Origin: JAXMEQ01 sp046348225
GTDB taxonomy: Bacteria; Pseudomonadota; Gammaproteobacteria; Burkholderiales; Burkholderiaceae_C
Length of the DNA stretch: 64,000 bases
Reading direction: 5' to 3'
Assembly: GCA_046348225.1 (NCBI GenBank)
Contig: JAXMEQ010000003.1
Location: 372,001-436,000, forward strand
In this document: one piece after another, positions 1 through 7,665 of the stretch
How the letters are laid out: every line of letters begins with the position of its first letter
Position numbering within the stretch: position 1 is the stretch's first letter
Translations under genes and position numbers: made by a program
Notes under the pieces: model-generated
What the model saw: the letters and a program-made list of their open reading frames with translations, nothing else
Told to the model about the DNA's origin: nothing
Databases searched by the model: none

Positions 1-700
1 CGCCAAACTTGATGAGGCGGTAGATGAAGCCGATGCTCGTAAACGTTTTGCCGCTGCCGGTGGCCATTTGGATCAGGGCCTTGGGCTTGTTGGCGGCCAG
101 GCTTTCTTCCAGCCGGGTGATGGCTTTGATCTGCGCGGGCCACAGCTGGTAGTGGGCGCCGCCACTGCCCCACTCCGTCACCAGCGGGGGCATGGCGCGC
201 ATGCGGGCCAGAAAGGTGCCGGGCTCTTCATTGGCGGCGTTGCCCACTGTCGGCGCTGCCACAAAGGCCAGCCACTGGGCCAGCAGCTCGAGCTGGAAGA
301 AGGCAAACACGCTGCGGGCGCGGGGCTCCGGGTCCAGCCGGTTGGTGAAGTGGGTTTCCACCCCCGTGCTTTCCCACACAAAGGGCAGCGGCCGGCGCCA
401 GGCCGGCAGGCTGGCGGGCAGGCCCTGGGCATAGCGGCCGCTTTGCAGCTCCACACCCGAGAGGGTGGCGCCCTCTTTCTTGGCCTCAATCACGCCGCAG
501 GCCTTGCCGTCTACATACAGCAGGTAGTCGGCAAAGCCAAAGCCGGGGTTGAGCGGGAATTCGCGGATGGCCACGCCGCGGGCCGCGTGCAGGTTGGCGT
601 GTTTCAAGTCCTGCACGGCCCAACCGGCCGCTGCAAGCAGGGCGTCAATATTGGCGCGGGCGCGGGCTTCAGGGGTGTTGGGCGGCATGGCTGCGGCCAT
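1..700 (-). CDS. hsdR: Type I restriction endonuclease R subunit (HsdR), N-terminal part, cut by window edge
   Basis: Cytoplasmic motor/nuclease subunit of a type I restriction-modification complex. The visible 233 residues begin MAAAMPPNTPEARARANIDA. They carry the HSDR N-terminal nuclease fold with D58 and the E72-A-K74 signature of a PD-(D/E)xK site, then a helicase Walker A motif ATGSGKT around residues 213-219. The frame stays open to position 1, so the rest of the SF2 helicase and C-terminal domains lie outside the window. The ATG at 700 is the first in-frame start next to the conserved region; a second ATG at 688 is possible and no strong Shine-Dalgarno is seen. HsdM and HsdS are not in the window. 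Family assignment is firm; completeness cannot be judged. Confidence 0.88.
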   Translation of the reverse strand, partial: MAAAMPPNTPEARARANIDALLAAAGWAVQDLKHANLHAARGVAIREFPLNPGFGFADYLLYVDGKACGVIEAKKEGATLSGVELQSGRYAQGLPASLPAWRRPLPFVWESTGVETHFTNRLDPEPRARSVFAFFQLELLAQWLAFVAAPTVGNAANEEPGTFLARMRAMPPLVTEWGSGGAHYQLWPAQIKAITRLEESLAANKPKALIQMATGSGKTFTSIGFIYRLIKFG

Positions 701-770
701 TCTAGAAGAGGCCCCCGGCCTTGGCTTCCCCCAATTGCAGGGGACGGCTACCGCTGTGGTTTCATGGATG

Positions 771-826
771 AAAAATGCCTGTGAGCCGCACCGGGATTGC
801 GTGAGGCGCTATCAAAAGTGTAGCGC
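771..826 (+). repeat. Dispersed palindromic repeat family 1, copy A
   Basis: Short element with the pattern GCCGCA..GGGATTGCGTGAGG followed by the core GCTATCAAAAGTGTAGC. It lies between the divergent/convergent ends of hsdR and the FTR1 gene. Similar units occur at 2725, 18350, 30115, 34733, 44516, 59711 and 62481. Confidence 0.7.
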
Positions 827-839
827 CTTGCGCATCACA

Positions 840-1616
840 TCAGCCGGCGACTGCGATGCTGCGGCCGCGCCGGTCCATCAGGTGCGCACCCAGCAGCCAG
901 AGTGTGGGCAGCAGCACCATGCCAACCGCAATGACCTGCGCGATCCAGCCTTCGGCCAGGTCCTCGGTGGCCAGGTGCCACCAGGCGTTGTCGATGCCGG
1001 GCACCAGACCCGACTCGGTGAACTCATGCAGCGCATAGATCACCAGCTGCACGGCAAACACCATCATGAACCACGAGGTGACGCGGAAGAAGCGCGACAG
1101 GTTCACCTTCTGGCCAAAGCGCACCCACAGCCAGCTGATGACGCCCGCCAGCGCCACGCCCAGCAGCCCGCCCCAGGCCATGTGGCGTGCATCGGCGTTG
1201 GCGCCCAGCGAGGCGATCATGGTGGCGGCCTCGATGCCTTCGCGGCTGACCATGAACACGGTGAACCCGAACACCGACCACCAGGCACGCGGCCCGGTCA
1301 GCAGGCGCGCGGTGTCCAGCCGGTTCTGGATGTCGCGGCCCATGCCCTTGCCGGCACGGCGCATGTGCACCACGCACCAGACCACGGCCGCTGCAGCGAC
1401 CACCGCCATCACCCCCGCCCAGGTGCTGGACCATGCGCCCACGCGCGACAGCACCAGCCCCAGCGCGGCCGACGCGCCCACCGCCACCAGCAGGCCCCAG
1501 CGCAACGCGGGGACCAGCGCCAGCTGCGCGGTGCGCCGCAGGTACAGGCTGGCGATGGCAATGACGAGGAAAGCCTCAAGGCCTTCCCGGAAGCAGATCA
1601 GCAGGGCCTGGAACAT
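840..1616 (-). CDS. FTR1-family high-affinity iron permease
   Basis: Multi-pass inner-membrane iron permease of the FTR1/EfeU family, importing iron across the cytoplasmic membrane. The 258-residue protein has two REXXE iron-translocation motifs, REGLE at residues 10-14 and REGIE at 125-129, separated by hydrophobic helices, which is the family hallmark. I chose the ATG at 1616, not the longer frame start at 1664, because AAGGA lies about 7 bases upstream and the family normally begins MFQALLI..REGLEA. A Fur-box-like palindrome sits 28 bases upstream, so iron repression is likely. No EfeO or EfeB partner gene is adjacent, so the protein may work alone or with partners elsewhere. Confidence 0.9.
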   Translation of the reverse strand: MFQALLICFREGLEAFLVIAIASLYLRRTAQLALVPALRWGLLVAVGASAALGLVLSRVGAWSSTWAGVMAVVAAAAVVWCVVHMRRAGKGMGRDIQNRLDTARLLTGPRAWWSVFGFTVFMVSREGIEAATMIASLGANADARHMAWGGLLGVALAGVISWLWVRFGQKVNLSRFFRVTSWFMMVFAVQLVIYALHEFTESGLVPGIDNAWWHLATEDLAEGWIAQVIAVGMVLLPTLWLLGAHLMDRRGRSIAVAG

Positions 1617-1643
1617 GGTGCGTCCTTGTTGGAATCGATTTAT

Positions 1644-1662
1644 GAGAATGATAGCAATTCTC
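1644..1662 (-). promoter_or_regulatory. Probable Fur box upstream of the FTR1 permease
   Basis: The 19-mer GAGAATGATAGCAATTCTC is an inverted repeat (GAGAAT/ATTCTC) and matches the classical Fur consensus GATAATGATAATCATTATC at most positions. It lies directly upstream of the iron permease start, where Fur-Fe(II) would block transcription. Binding is inferred, not shown. Confidence 0.78.
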
Positions 1663-1705
1663 ATTTAGATTGACAAGGGCCGCGCCATGGCGGGTTTCTC
1701 GGTGT

Positions 1706-2713
1706 TCAGCGGGGGCTGAATTCCTCGGTGTCCACCTCGCGCGTGGCCTGCGCGTCGTAGCGCGGGCCTGACACGGTGTGCGGGTTGATCATCGCCTCCA
1801 GCCGTGCCATGGTTTCGGCGCTGAGCGCAATGTCTTTGGCCGCCATGTTGTCGCGCACGTGGTCCAGACTCGTGGTGCCGGGGATCACCACGATGTGCGG
1901 CGCCTTGTGCAGCAGCCAGGCCAGCGCCAGCTGCGCGGGCGTGCAGCCCAGCTCGCGCGCCAGTGCCTCATACGGCGGCAGCAGTGCAAGGTTGGCCGCG
2001 TAGTGCGCCGGCTGGAAGCGCGGCATGCTGCGGCGGATGTCTTTGGCGTCCAGCGCGGCCACATCGCGCACCGTGCCGCACAGGTAGCCGCGCGCCACCG
2101 GGCTGAAGGCTACGAAGGCGGTGCCCAGCTCGCGGCAGGCGTCCAGCACGGCAATCTCGGGGTTGCGCGACCAGAGCGAGTACTCCGTCTGCAGCGCGGC
2201 AATCGGGTGCACCGCGTGGGCGCGGCGCAGCGTGGCAGCGCCCACCTCGCTCAGGCCGATGCTGCGGATGTGGCCCTTGCGGACCAGGTCGCTCAGGGCG
2301 CCCACGCTGTCTTCGATCGGCACCTGCTTGTCCCAGCGGTGCAGGTAGTACAGGTCGATCACGTCGGTCTTGAGGCGGCGCAGGCTGTTCTCGCACTCGC
2401 GCCGCAGCGTGTCGGGCCGCCCGTCGATCACGCGCTGCAGCTTGCCGTCCACCGGGATGATGGCCATGCCGCACTTGCTGGCCAGCGTGAAGCGGCTGCG
2501 GTGCTTGGCCAGCACCGCGCCCACGCGCTCTTCGTTGCGGCCGCCGCCGTACAGCGTGGCGGTGTCGAAAAAGTCGTAGCCCGCGTCCAGCGCGCCCAGC
2601 AACACACGCTCGCCCTGCTCCGCGCTCACCGGCGGGCCGTAGGCGTGGTCAAGGTTCATGCAGCCCAGACCCACGGGCTGGACGCTGAATTCACCCACAG
2701 CTCGTTTTTGCAT
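1706..2713 (-). CDS. Aldo/keto reductase
   Basis: NADPH-dependent oxidoreductase of the aldo/keto reductase superfamily, predicted cytoplasmic TIM barrel. The sequence shows GLGCMNLDHAYG, the catalytic DFFDTATLYGGG segment (Asp and Tyr), a Lys in FTLASKCGM, and YLHRWDKQVPIEDSVGAL around residues 130-145. These resemble the perakine-reductase/YghZ-like group that acts on aldehydes. Length (335 aa) is normal. The ATG at 2713 is preceded by GAGGAA, so it is preferred over a GTG four codons upstream. It lies downstream of pmdC in the same direction but separated by a repeat element, so co-transcription with the pmd operon is uncertain and the substrate is unknown. Confidence 0.85.
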   Translation of the reverse strand: MQKRAVGEFSVQPVGLGCMNLDHAYGPPVSAEQGERVLLGALDAGYDFFDTATLYGGGRNEERVGAVLAKHRSRFTLASKCGMAIIPVDGKLQRVIDGRPDTLRRECENSLRRLKTDVIDLYYLHRWDKQVPIEDSVGALSDLVRKGHIRSIGLSEVGAATLRRAHAVHPIAALQTEYSLWSRNPEIAVLDACRELGTAFVAFSPVARGYLCGTVRDVAALDAKDIRRSMPRFQPAHYAANLALLPPYEALARELGCTPAQLALAWLLHKAPHIVVIPGTTSLDHVRDNMAAKDIALSAETMARLEAMINPHTVSGPRYDAQATREVDTEEFSPR

Positions 2714-2724
2714 CGGATTCCTCA

Positions 2725-2781
2725 CAAAAAAGGCCTGCAGCCCGCATGAAACATGCGCAAGCCGCTATCAAATTCATAGCA
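2725..2781 (+). repeat. Dispersed palindromic repeat family 1, copy B
   Basis: Well-conserved copy with GCCTGCAGCCCGCATGAAA, then TGCGCAAGCC, then the hairpin GCTATCAAATTCATAGC. It occupies almost the whole gap between the aldo/keto reductase and pmdC genes, where the hairpin may act as an mRNA 3' structure for the pmd transcript. Confidence 0.85.
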
Positions 2782-2782
2782 C

Positions 2783-3730
2783 TCAGCCGAGCTGCTGCTC
2801 CAGCTGGTGCAGCACCTGGTAGCACGGCAGCACCTTGGCCACGCTGGCGTTGGGTTCGCGGCCTTCCTTGATGGCCGCAAAAAACTCGCGGTCCTGCAGC
2901 TCGATGCCGTTCATGCTCACGTCCACCTGGCTGACGTCAATCTTTTCGTCCTTGCCGTTGAACAGGTCGTCGTAGCGCGCGATGTAGGTGGCGGTGTCGC
3001 CGATGTAGCGGAAGAAGGTGCCCAGCGGGCCGTCGTTGTTGAAGCTCAAGGAAAGTGTGCAGATGGCGCCATTGGCGGCCTTGAGCTGGATGCTCATGTC
3101 CATGGCGATGCCCAGTGTGGGGTGGATCGGCCCCTGAATGGCGTTGGCCTTCACGATCGGGCTGCCGCACTGGTAGGCAAACAGGTCCACCGTGTGGGCG
3201 GCGTGGTGCCACAGCAGGTGGTCGGTCCAGCTGCGCGGCTGGCCGAGTGCATTCATGTTGCTGCGGCGGAAGAAGTACGTCTGCACATCCATCTGCTGGA
3301 TGTTGAACTCGCCCGCCTTGATCTTTTTGTGCACGTACTGGTGGCTGGGGTTGAAGCGGCGCGTGTGGCCGCACATGGCCACCAGGCCGCTGGCCTGGGC
3401 CCTGGCGACCACTTCTTCGCCGTCCTTCAGCACGTCGCAAAGCGGGATTTCCACCTGCACATGCTTGCCCGCGGCGAGGCAGGCCAGCGTCTGCGACGCA
3501 TGCATCTGCGTGGGCGTGCACAGGATGACGGCGTCCACTTCCTTCAGCGCCAGGCTTTCGGCGAGATCGGTCGTCACGTGCGGGATGCCGTACTTGGCAG
3601 CGACTTCCTTCGTCTTGTCCAGCTCGCGGCCGATCACGCTCACGCATTCCACGCCGTCGATCAGCTTGATCGCGTCCAGGTGCTTGGTGCCGAAGGCCCC
3701 GGCACCGGCCAGGGCAACTTTGATGGTCAT
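2783..3730 (-). CDS. pmdC: 4-carboxy-2-hydroxymuconate-6-semialdehyde dehydrogenase (PmdC/LigC)
   Basis: Oxidises the protocatechuate 4,5-cleavage product to 2-pyrone-4,6-dicarboxylate with NAD(P)+. The 315-residue protein is a Gfo/Idh/MocA-type dehydrogenase: Rossmann motif GAGAFGTKH at residues 8-16, then GKHVQVEIPLCD and the catalytic CGHTRRFNPSHQ region, matching Sphingobium LigC in length and motifs. It is the last gene of a tight run pmdE-F-D-A-B-C, with only 3 bases between the pmdB stop and its ATG. The gene order equals that described for Comamonas pmd operons. Function is highly likely from sequence plus context. Confidence 0.95.
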   Translation of the reverse strand: MTIKVALAGAGAFGTKHLDAIKLIDGVECVSVIGRELDKTKEVAAKYGIPHVTTDLAESLALKEVDAVILCTPTQMHASQTLACLAAGKHVQVEIPLCDVLKDGEEVVARAQASGLVAMCGHTRRFNPSHQYVHKKIKAGEFNIQQMDVQTYFFRRSNMNALGQPRSWTDHLLWHHAAHTVDLFAYQCGSPIVKANAIQGPIHPTLGIAMDMSIQLKAANGAICTLSLSFNNDGPLGTFFRYIGDTATYIARYDDLFNGKDEKIDVSQVDVSMNGIELQDREFFAAIKEGREPNASVAKVLPCYQVLHQLEQQLG

Positions 3731-3733
3731 GGT

Positions 3734-4585
3734 TCAGTTCTCCAGAATCAGGTGGCCTACAGCCGTATTCGACGCGGGCACATGGTAGAAGCGGTGCTTC
3801 ACGCGCGGCGGGGGGCCGCCGGCCAGGTCGGCCATGGCACCACGGGCGATCAGCCACATCACCAGCTCAATGCCTTCGCTGCCCGCTTCACGCACATAGT
3901 CGATGTGCGGCACGGCGGCCTGGCCTTCCGGGTCGGCGATCATGCGGTCGAGGAAGGCGTTGTCAAAGGCCTTGTTGATCAGGCCGGCGCGCGGGCCCTG
4001 CAGCTGGTGGCTCATGCCGCCCGTGCCCCAGATGTGCACATTCAGGTCTTCGTCGTAGCTCTCAATCGCCTTGCGGATCGCCTTGCCCAGGTTCAGGCAG
4101 CGCCGGCCGCTGGGCACTGGGTACTGCACCACATTGACAGCGAACGGGATCACCGGACAGGGCCATTCCTGCGGCTGACCGCACATCAGGCTCAGCGGCA
4201 CGGTCAGGCCGTGGTCCACGTCCATTTTGTTCACGATGGTCAGGTCAAAGTCCTGCTGGATCACGCTCTGTGCGATGTGCGAGGCCAGTTCCGGATGCCC
4301 GACCACCTTGGGCACGGGGCGCGGGCCCCAGCCTTCGTCGGCGGGCTGGTACTCAGCGGCCGTGCCGATGGCAAAGGTGGGGATCATCTCCAGACTGAAG
4401 GCCGTGGCATGGTCATTGAAGACCAGGAAGATCACGTCGGGCTTGTTGTCCTTCATCCACTGTTTGGACGCCTCGTAGCCCTTGAACACCGGCTGCCAGT
4501 AAGGCTCGCCGGTCTTGCCGAGGTCCAGCGCCGCGCCAATGGCGGGCACATGCGATGTGTAGACGCTTGCGGTGATGCGGGCCAT
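3734..4585 (-). CDS. pmdB: Protocatechuate 4,5-dioxygenase beta (catalytic) subunit
   Basis: Extradiol ring-cleaving subunit that binds non-haem Fe(II) and opens protocatechuate between C4 and C5. With ATG at 4585 (283 aa) the known LigB ligands are visible: H12 in YTSHVPAIG, H59 in VFNDHATAF, a Glu near residue 240 in SEGIELVMW, and the catalytic His at 193 in GGMSHQLQGPRAG. The start is decided by GGGGAGAAG just upstream and by the TAATG overlap with the pmdA stop, which suggests translational coupling and equal subunit synthesis. An in-frame upstream extension to 4816 only overlaps pmdA and is not real. Confidence 0.97.
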   Translation of the reverse strand: MARITASVYTSHVPAIGAALDLGKTGEPYWQPVFKGYEASKQWMKDNKPDVIFLVFNDHATAFSLEMIPTFAIGTAAEYQPADEGWGPRPVPKVVGHPELASHIAQSVIQQDFDLTIVNKMDVDHGLTVPLSLMCGQPQEWPCPVIPFAVNVVQYPVPSGRRCLNLGKAIRKAIESYDEDLNVHIWGTGGMSHQLQGPRAGLINKAFDNAFLDRMIADPEGQAAVPHIDYVREAGSEGIELVMWLIARGAMADLAGGPPPRVKHRFYHVPASNTAVGHLILEN

Positions 4586-4974
4586 TACTTCTTCTCCCCC
4601 ACGTATCGGTTGCCTTCGATGGAGCGGCCGCCGGCAATCATCATGTTCCGGTACTCCTCTTCGCTCATGCCCGTCATGCTGCCGGCCATCTGCTGGAAGC
4701 TCTTGCCGTCGGTGGCGCCAATCTTGGCCAGGAAGTAGATGTTGCCGCCCAGCCGGATGCACCAGTTGAGGTCGCGCGCCAGCACGGCCTGCTTCTGTTC
4801 CTCGGTCATGGGCCATTCGTCCAGGTAGGCGCGCTCGTCGGCCTTGAACCGCGTGCGGTTGTCGGCCTTCATCAGACTCATGCAGAACTGGTTGAGCCAG
4901 TAGCCCTTGCGCGACTGCTCGGCGTCAAAAATTGTCGTGCCGGGCACGTCGAGGTACGGTTTGTCGAGTGGCAT
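4585..4974 (-). CDS. pmdA: Protocatechuate 4,5-dioxygenase alpha subunit
   Basis: Small helical subunit that caps the active site of the LigAB-type protocatechuate 4,5-dioxygenase. The 129-residue protein contains the family segments GTTIFDAEQSRKGYWLNQF, then FMSL/KADNR and a C-terminal helix NWCIRLGGNIYFLAKIG, the same fold as LigA (about 139 aa). ATG at 4974 is chosen: it has GGGGAG upstream and sits 2 bases after the pmdD stop, whereas the longer TTG start overlaps pmdD. It shares a TAATG junction with pmdB. Normal length, no defects seen. Confidence 0.95.
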   Translation of the reverse strand: MPLDKPYLDVPGTTIFDAEQSRKGYWLNQFCMSLMKADNRTRFKADERAYLDEWPMTEEQKQAVLARDLNWCIRLGGNIYFLAKIGATDGKSFQQMAGSMTGMSEEEYRNMMIAGGRSIEGNRYVGEKK

Positions 4975-4976
4975 GT

Positions 4977-5903
4977 TCAGGCTCCCCAATAGAGGCGGGT
5001 CGGGTTGTCCACCAGCAGCTTGCGCTGCAGTTCCGCCGTGACGGCAATGTGCGGAATGAAGTCCACCAGCAACCCGTCATCGGGCATGTGGTCCTTGAGG
5101 TTGGGGTGCGGCCAGTCGGTGCCCCAGAGCACGCGGTCGGGGAAGGTTTCCACCACGTGCCGCGCAAAGGGCACCACGTCGCGGTAGGCGGCCTGCTCGC
5201 CGTTCAGGGCCTTGGGGCCGGAGACAGAGAGCCGCTCGGGGCAGCTCACCTTGCTCCACACGTTGTCGTGCTCGCGCATGAACTTCATGAAAAGCGCAAA
5301 CTCCGGCCCATCCACCGGCTTGCTCACATCCGGTCGGCCCATGTGGTCCACCACCACCGTGGTCGGCAGTGCGGTGAAAAAGTCCCACAGCTCGGGCAGG
5401 TCCACCGCCTCGAAGTAGATCACCACATGCCAGCCCAGCGGCTTGATGCGGTGCGCAATTTCAATCAGCTCGTCCTTCGGCGTGAAGTCCACCAGCCGCT
5501 TGACGAAGTTGAAGCGCACGCCGCGCACGCCCGCCGCGTGCATGGCCTGCAGCTCGGCGTCGCTCACGCTGCGCTTGACGGTGGCGACGCCACGCGCCTT
5601 GCCGTTCGAGTGCAGCAATGCATCCACCAGCGCCCGGTTGTCGGCGCCATGGCAGGTGGCCTGCACGACCACGTTCTTGTCGAAGCCCAGGTGGTCGCGC
5701 AGGGCGAACAGCTGGTGCCGGGACGCATCGCACGGCGTGTACTTGCGCTCGGGTGCATAGGGGAACTCGGCGCCGGGGCCGAAGACGTGGCAGTGCGCGT
5801 CCACCGCACCCGGCGGCAACTGGAAGCGCGGCTTGCTCGGGCCGGTGTACCAGTCGAGCCAGCCCGGGGTTTTGGTGAAGTCGCCGCTTGTGGGTTTGGA
5901 CAT
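4977..5903 (-). CDS. pmdD: 2-pyrone-4,6-dicarboxylate hydrolase (PmdD/LigI)
   Basis: Amidohydrolase-superfamily enzyme that hydrolyses 2-pyrone-4,6-dicarboxylate to 4-oxalomesaconate/4-carboxy-2-hydroxymuconate. The 308 aa protein shows the HxH metal-type motif VDAHCHVFGPG at residues 35-43, VRFNFVKRL, VVVDHMGRPD and the C-terminal catalytic Asp in LWGTDWPHPN. This LigI family is notable for needing no metal despite the amidohydrolase fold (established for Sphingobium LigI). It lies 8 bases downstream of pmdF and 2 bases upstream of pmdA in the operon. Confidence 0.94.
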   Translation of the reverse strand: MSKPTSGDFTKTPGWLDWYTGPSKPRFQLPPGAVDAHCHVFGPGAEFPYAPERKYTPCDASRHQLFALRDHLGFDKNVVVQATCHGADNRALVDALLHSNGKARGVATVKRSVSDAELQAMHAAGVRGVRFNFVKRLVDFTPKDELIEIAHRIKPLGWHVVIYFEAVDLPELWDFFTALPTTVVVDHMGRPDVSKPVDGPEFALFMKFMREHDNVWSKVSCPERLSVSGPKALNGEQAAYRDVVPFARHVVETFPDRVLWGTDWPHPNLKDHMPDDGLLVDFIPHIAVTAELQRKLLVDNPTRLYWGA

Positions 5904-5911
5904 GGTGGCCT

Positions 5912-6595
5912 TCAGTCGATGTAGCGCAGGCCGGCCTTTTCCAGCGGCTCACGCATCTTGTACATGTCCAGCCCCAGGATGCCGCTGGCCAGCTTGTCGC
6001 GCTTTTCGCCTTCGTTGGCCTCCCGGGCCCGCGCGGCGTCCAGCGTCTTCTGGGCCAGCGCCTTGGGCACCACCACCACGCCGTCGTCGTCGGCCACCAC
6101 GGCGTCGCCGGGGTTGACGATCATGCCGGCGCACACCACGGGGATGTTGACCGAACCAATGGTCGCCTTGATCGTGCCCTTGCTGCTGATGGCCTTGCTC
6201 CACACCGGGAAGCCCATTTCCGTGAGCGTCTTCACGTCGCGCACACCGGCGTCGATGATCAGCGCGCGGGCGCCACGCGCCTTGAAGCTGGTGGCCAGCA
6301 GGTCCCCAAAGTAGCCGTCGGTGCATTCGGCGGTGATCGCGGCCACCACCACATCGCCGGGCTGGATCTGCTCGGCCACCACATGCATCATCCAGTTGTC
6401 ACCGGGGTGCAGCAGCACCGTGACCGCCGTGCCACTGACCTGCGCGCCCGCGTAGATCGGCCGCATGTAGGGCTTCATCAGGCCGACGCGGCCCATGGCT
6501 TCGTGGACCGTCGCCGAGCCGAGCGCGGCCAGGCCGTCGGTGGCCGCGCGGTCCGCACGGGTGATGTTGCGGTAAACAACGCCGAGTTCGTGCAT
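5912..6595 (-). CDS. pmdF: 4-carboxy-4-hydroxy-2-oxoadipate aldolase/oxaloacetate decarboxylase (PmdF/LigK)
   Basis: Last enzyme of the 4,5-cleavage pathway; a class II pyruvate aldolase splitting 4-carboxy-4-hydroxy-2-oxoadipate to pyruvate and oxaloacetate. The 227 aa protein belongs to the RraA/HMG aldolase family: GSATVHEAMGRVGLM, GDVVVAAITAECTDGYFGDLL, and GARALIIDAGVRDVKTL with the Arg-Asp pair that binds substrate and metal. The ATG at 6595 has AAGGAGAA ideally placed and is preferred over the longer frame to 6694, which overlaps pmdE. Ten bases separate it from pmdE. Confidence 0.94.
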   Translation of the reverse strand: MHELGVVYRNITRADRAATDGLAALGSATVHEAMGRVGLMKPYMRPIYAGAQVSGTAVTVLLHPGDNWMMHVVAEQIQPGDVVVAAITAECTDGYFGDLLATSFKARGARALIIDAGVRDVKTLTEMGFPVWSKAISSKGTIKATIGSVNIPVVCAGMIVNPGDAVVADDDGVVVVPKALAQKTLDAARAREANEGEKRDKLASGILGLDMYKMREPLEKAGLRYID

Positions 6596-6605
6596 GGAGT
6601 TCTCC

Positions 6606-7640
6606 TTACAGGCCCTTGGCCTTGAGTCGCGCGTCCAGTCGCGAGAAGACGCGACGGGTGTTGGCTTCGTAGATCTGGTGCTTGTCGTCAGCACTCAGGA
6701 TCTTCGAAGCCTCGATATAACGCTTGGTGTCGTCGTAGTAGTGGCCGGTGGTCGGGTCGATGCCCCGCACCGCACCAATCATCTCGGATGCAAACAGCAC
6801 GTTCTTCACAGGGATCACCGTGTTCAGCAGGTCAATGCCCGGCTGGTGGTACACGCAGGTGTCAAAGAAGATGTTATTCAGCACATGGTCTTCCAGCAGC
6901 GGGCGCTTCATTTCCTGCGCCAGCCCGCGGAAGCGGCCCCAGTGGTAGGGCACGGCACCGCCGCCATGGGGAATCAGGAACTTGAGCGTGGGGAAGTCCT
7001 TGAACAGGTCGCCCTGGATGCACTGCATGAAGGCCGTGGTGTCGGCGTTCAGGTAATGCGCGCCGGTGGTGTGGAAGCACGCGTTGCAGCTGGTGCTGAC
7101 GTGGATCATGGCCGGCAGGTCGTACTCCACCATCTTTTCGTAAATGGGGTACCAGTGTTTGTCGGTCAGCGGCGGGCTGGTCCAGTGGCCGCCGGATGGG
7201 TCGGGGTTCAGGTTGATGCCGACCGCACCGTATTCCTTGACGCATTTTTCCAGCTCGGGAATGCAGGTGGCCGGGTCCACGCCCGGGCTTTGCGGCAGCA
7301 TGGCCACGGGCACGAAGTGTTGCGGGAACAGCTGGCTCACGCGGAAACACAGCTCGTTGCAGATGGCCGCCCAGGTGCTGGAGACATTGAAGTCGCCAAT
7401 GTGGTGGGCCATGAAGCTCGCGCGCGGTGAAAACAGCGTGATGTCGCTGCCGCGCTCCTTCATCAGCCGCAGCTGGTTGGTCTCGATGCTCTCGCGCAGC
7501 TCGTCGTCGCTGATCTTCAGGTCCGCCGCCTTGGGCATGACGGACGCGTCCTGGATGCCGGCGATCTGCTGGTTGCGCCACGCCTCCAGCGCCTTGGGGG
7601 CGGTGGTGTAGTGGCCGTGGCAGTCGATGATGAGGCTCAT
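6606..7640 (-). CDS. pmdE: 4-oxalomesaconate hydratase (PmdE/LigJ)
   Basis: Zinc-dependent amidohydrolase-fold hydratase that adds water to 4-oxalomesaconate/4-carboxy-2-hydroxymuconate. The 344 aa protein has the N-terminal IIDCHGHYTTAP motif (HxH), INLNPDPSGGHW, MIHVSTSCNACFHTTGAHYLNADT and FLIPHGGGAVPYHWGRF, the arrangement typical of LigJ rather than the unrelated GalB hydratase. AAGGAGACCCC precedes the ATG at 7640. It heads the recognisable pmdEFDABC series. No LigU/PmdU-type isomerase gene was found next to it. Confidence 0.94.
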   Translation of the reverse strand: MSLIIDCHGHYTTAPKALEAWRNQQIAGIQDASVMPKAADLKISDDELRESIETNQLRLMKERGSDITLFSPRASFMAHHIGDFNVSSTWAAICNELCFRVSQLFPQHFVPVAMLPQSPGVDPATCIPELEKCVKEYGAVGINLNPDPSGGHWTSPPLTDKHWYPIYEKMVEYDLPAMIHVSTSCNACFHTTGAHYLNADTTAFMQCIQGDLFKDFPTLKFLIPHGGGAVPYHWGRFRGLAQEMKRPLLEDHVLNNIFFDTCVYHQPGIDLLNTVIPVKNVLFASEMIGAVRGIDPTTGHYYDDTKRYIEASKILSADDKHQIYEANTRRVFSRLDARLKAKGL

Positions 7641-7665
7641 GGGGTCTCCTTGTCTTGTGGGGGCG

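Noticed and set aside
2807..4738. Long plus-strand frame (643 codons) opposite pmdA-pmdC
   Set aside because: Antisense shadow of well-identified enzymes on the minus strand; His/Gly/Ala-rich translation without any domain, caused by high GC at third positions.
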